A stretch of DNA of 47,660 bases from Neolewinella lacunae (GTDB taxonomy: Bacteria; Bacteroidota; Bacteroidia; Chitinophagales; Saprospiraceae): positions 1 to 47,660 of the forward strand of contig NZ_JACSIT010000122.1 of NCBI RefSeq assembly GCF_014349155.1, in the 5' to 3' direction. Both the position numbers and the translations under genes were made by a program. Shown one piece after another: positions 46,201 to 47,660 of the stretch; positions within the stretch are counted from its first letter, which is position 1, and the number at the start of each line of letters is the position of its first letter. Under the pieces are notes generated by a model. It did no database searches. It was not told the DNA's origin and saw nothing but the letters and a program-made list of their open reading frames with translations.

Positions 46201-47660
46201 ACTGTATACTGTCCGGCGTAGGTACGAACACTTTCTACGAAGTGTTCGAGTTTACCGTTGATGCTGCCGATATGTACACCTTCATGATGGTGCCCAACAC
46301 AACGGCAGACTTCCTCTTCTCCCTCTACAGCGGAGGATTCGACCCCAACGCAGCTTGTACCAACCTGATCGGCATCGACGACGACACCAACGGCGACGAC
46401 CCCGAAATCATGATCCAATTGGACCTCGTGCCCGGCCAGTACACGATGGTGACGACCACCTTCGGCAACGGCGCTACGGGTGCTTATACCTACACGATCA
46501 GCAGCGCCAACGGTGGCCAGGTCTTTGCGGCTGGCGACGGTGGCGGCGGCGACGGCGGCGGTGAAACGGGCGATGCACCGCTGGTCGATGGCGGCTCTAC
46601 GGATGCCTGTGGCATCGAGACTTACGCCATCAGCCAGGTAGATTTCACTTGCGCGGACGCAGGTGCAAACGTAGTCACGTTGACAGTAACGGACGTCAAC
46701 GGCAACACTTCCAGCTGTGAAGCCACGGTAACGGTGGAAGACAACATCGCTCCCGAGATCGTCGTCACACCGCAAACGGTAGTACTGAGCAATGCCACGG
46801 GAACGGCTACCCTGACGGTTGCCGACCTGGCCACGGCTACGGACAACTGCGGCCTTGCCTCTCTGACGGCCAGCCAGTTGATCTTCACCTGTGAAGACAT
46901 TGGCGAAGTGGAAGTGCTCATCACGGCCACTGACGTAAACGGCAGCGTATCGACTGCCCCGGTCATCGTGACGGTCCAGTTCCTGCAGCCCAACCTGTCC
47001 TGCATCGGCGAGATCAACCTGACGCTCAACGACGACTGCCAGGGTCTGCTGATCCCCCGGATGGTCCTGACGGGCAACGTTGCGTGCCTGGACGTCTTCG
47101 GCTTTGACATCACGGTAATGGACAGCGACCCGAGCAACGGCCCGATCATCGACGGCTGCGGCAGCTTCCAGTACATGATCCGCTCTACGGCCCAGTCTTC
47201 TGCAACTACGAACGGCCTGACGGGTGCCCTGGCCCCCGGCAACTGGGACGTGGTCTCCACGACGAGCAACGCCAACCAGACGGCTACGGCCACCTTCACC
47301 GCCACTACGCTGACGCTGCGCACTTCTGCGGCAGTATTCAGCTCTGGTTCTCCCTTCGGCGTGACTGCCGACCTGCAATTCGCCACGGCCGGTGAGTTGA
47401 GCTTCGACTACGACTTCAACGGCGTAGACGCTGGCTTCGACGACGCCCTGATTGTTTTCGACTTCGAAGGCAACGTGGTAGAAACGATTTTGAACACGGA
47501 CGATCCCGCCAGCGGTTCCGCTACGGTGGCCATCGAAGTGGGCTACACGCTGATGGTTGAGCTGGCCGACGATGGCTTCCAGCCTTTCGCTGGTGCCTTT
47601 GCCAGCGAGTTGGTACTGAGCAACTTCAGCTTCACGGGCGGTGACCTGCTGGGCCTCGAC
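43278..47660 (+). CDS. Giant modular surface protein with NDEC repeats and HYR domains (3' end missing)
   Basis: The frame is open for 1461 codons and leaves the window without a stop. A Sec signal (MKKFLLPLGRLGLACLLLIG, cut near Ala26) precedes three NDEC-type beta-sandwich repeats (about 30-174, 175-316, 317-455), joined by poly-Pro linkers. HYR-type immunoglobulin-like domains follow from ~568 (DTEAPIITTCPEDF, DNVAPVALCQN, TVTVEDNIAPEI). A ~140-residue domain resembling a PPC sandwich (946-1085) is inserted inside one HYR domain between Gly-rich linkers. The last part has a CIGEINLTLNDDCQGLLIP module. The architecture is that of T9SS-exported adhesins, so a C-terminal sorting domain is expected beyond the window. 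Cysteines are numerous and probably form disulfides. It follows porV but has its own promoter. Confidence 0.9.
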   Translation, partial: MKKFLLPLGRLGLACLLLIGGLPLLAQPVNDECSGAIPLTVNADFGCGTVTAGTTTGATASANPTTSISGTANNDVWFSFTATNSSHRISLLNLVNDGSGTSTSTDMGMALYTGTGGCGGLTFFGTSDPETYNVTGLTPGTLYYVRVYGWFGSIQNVNFNICVGTPPPPPPPPSNDECANAIPLTVNADFNCGTVTAGTTAGATASTSPPGTISGTANNDVWFSFTATSSAHRISLLNLVNDGSGTSTSTDMGMALYTGTGGCAGLTFFGTSDPETYNVTGLTPGTLYYLRVYGWFTSVQNVNFNVCVGTTPPPPPNDECADAEVITLVPGVAGPVMGSNASANANGRPTSCLGISEGVWYTFTGSGEELVVRVVPTGWDPEINISSGNCGSFSNIACADAGGTGGAETITFQSVLGTTYYLYVADWSSTVAPNGTNAGPFQVTITSPDPCAMGGDVTSPTVTCEEVTMTFEGCPAGLGSNTPSGVWSPVPADGIIQSAFGGIYILPVDVNGCILDDCGDISNIESTLGRSFVASSSVGSVEIVNVLIFRDSTGNESPDSLYVRATIQDTEAPIITTCPEDFELAGDTDQVGNGINSDLAYSETPVMITETQFTAEGGAIDEDCIDEISYVDSQMGTDPIVITRTFTVTDQSGQSTTCEQTITLTECIVELQCRDLTVYLDAAGAASITPEEVQVIGSCDATGLSLDVSAFTCEDAEEEIITVTLTQTLAGTTPSVSTCEAEITVLDTIAPVTTCIASDTIYLDEDGEAFYGSTDGVTGNTDNCGISLVSPAILVPLTCNEINSFVFFPNSSVDLSGNSSEPCVTTVLVLDTISPVVTCEALVVQLDEDGVGTYCEIELFEATDNCSVNLAPFDQCFVLDCDDIGSFEVPVTVSDLSGNSATCTATVTVEDNVAPVALCQNVTIELDEEGNASIAPGATGGGGGGTAMAVTSVSGELDAGDPTYNHANGFSVLPNCILSGVGTNTFYEVFEFTVDAADMYTFMMVPNTTADFLFSLYSGGFDPNAACTNLIGIDDDTNGDDPEIMIQLDLVPGQYTMVTTTFGNGATGAYTYTISSANGGQVFAAGDGGGGDGGGETGDAPLVDGGSTDACGIETYAISQVDFTCADAGANVVTLTVTDVNGNTSSCEATVTVEDNIAPEIVVTPQTVVLSNATGTATLTVADLATATDNCGLASLTASQLIFTCEDIGEVEVLITATDVNGSVSTAPVIVTVQFLQPNLSCIGEINLTLNDDCQGLLIPRMVLTGNVACLDVFGFDITVMDSDPSNGPIIDGCGSFQYMIRSTAQSSATTNGLTGALAPGNWDVVSTTSNANQTATATFTATTLTLRTSAAVFSSGSPFGVTADLQFATAGELSFDYDFNGVDAGFDDALIVFDFEGNVVETILNTDDPASGSATVAIEVGYTLMVELADDGFQPFAGAFASELVLSNFSFTGGDLLGLD

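Noticed and set aside
46651..46668. Near-copy of the dispersed repeat, GCGCGGACGCAGGTGCAA
   Set aside because: It lies in a HYR domain where the codons for C-A-D-A-G-A-N fit the domain consensus, so the match is explained by protein sequence and not by the repeat.
45876..47378. A 500-codon minus-strand frame opposite the surface protein
   Set aside because: It is antisense to the HYR-domain gene, whose translation is far more protein-like; this frame has no recognisable domain.

Overview
The window comes from a member of the Bacteroidota, probably a Saprospirales or Lewinella-like marine bacterium. The genus is inference. The evidence is a moderately GC-rich chromosome, recurrent TAnnTTTG -7 promoter elements, type IX secretion system (T9SS) parts and cargo (PorV, a PorV/PorQ paralogue, C-terminal sorting-type domains, a HYR-repeat surface protein), a TonB-dependent receptor with a carboxypeptidase-regulatory-like N-terminal domain, and a KdsA for LPS synthesis.

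Layout. 1-3560: the 3' part of an rRNA operon on the + strand (16S-23S spacer, 23S, 5S, two terminators). 3630-9950: minus-strand genes: two OppB/OppC-type ABC permeases with unusual insertions, a small lipoprotein, uracil-DNA glycosylase, a Tat-exported Gfo/Idh/MocA oxidoreductase and a DUF2383 four-helix protein. 10390-19416: a plus-strand three-gene cassette of TonB-dependent receptor, 1357-residue secreted protein with a T9SS-like C-terminus, and PorV/PorQ-family barrel. 19691-21276: GreA, a HIT protein and a divergent Lon-substrate-binding-domain protein. 21354-26882: a thioester-containing bacterial alpha-2-macroglobulin lipoprotein. 27137-27773: an AT-rich VapBC-type toxin-antitoxin pair whose toxin looks frameshifted near its end. 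28005-33424: KdsA, a beta-propeller protein, a MITE-like element, and a two-gene unit of an SDR-like oxidoreductase and a TlpA-like lipoprotein. 33680-34450: a tRNA-Arg(CCG) locus with one decayed tRNA copy and two 142-bp tandem units carrying broken tRNA-Arg copies. 34596-41347: RsmD (catalytic motif altered), ribosome hibernation factor, SbcC-SbcD nuclease and a gamma-glutamylcyclotransferase-like protein. 41658-47660: PorV followed by a very large modular surface protein that runs off the window.

How it fits together. The outer-membrane theme dominates: PorV is the T9SS shuttle protein, and the giant HYR protein next to it and the 1357-residue protein both look like T9SS cargo. The TonB receptor / cargo / PorV-like cassette may be a dedicated export or surface-assembly unit. 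The housekeeping genes (ung, greA, kdsA, rsmD, hpf, sbcCD) appear conventional except where noted.

The most interesting non-coding signals are a NotI-site-containing 16-mer (GCGCGGCCGCAGGTGC) found six times exactly in 47.7 kb, including once as an 18-bp inverted pair and once forming the lipobox codons of a lipoprotein; the tRNA-Arg pseudogene array; a 169-bp MITE-like element; several long perfect intergenic inverted repeats; and a 183-bp array of TAGTTCA-like words facing their own complement.
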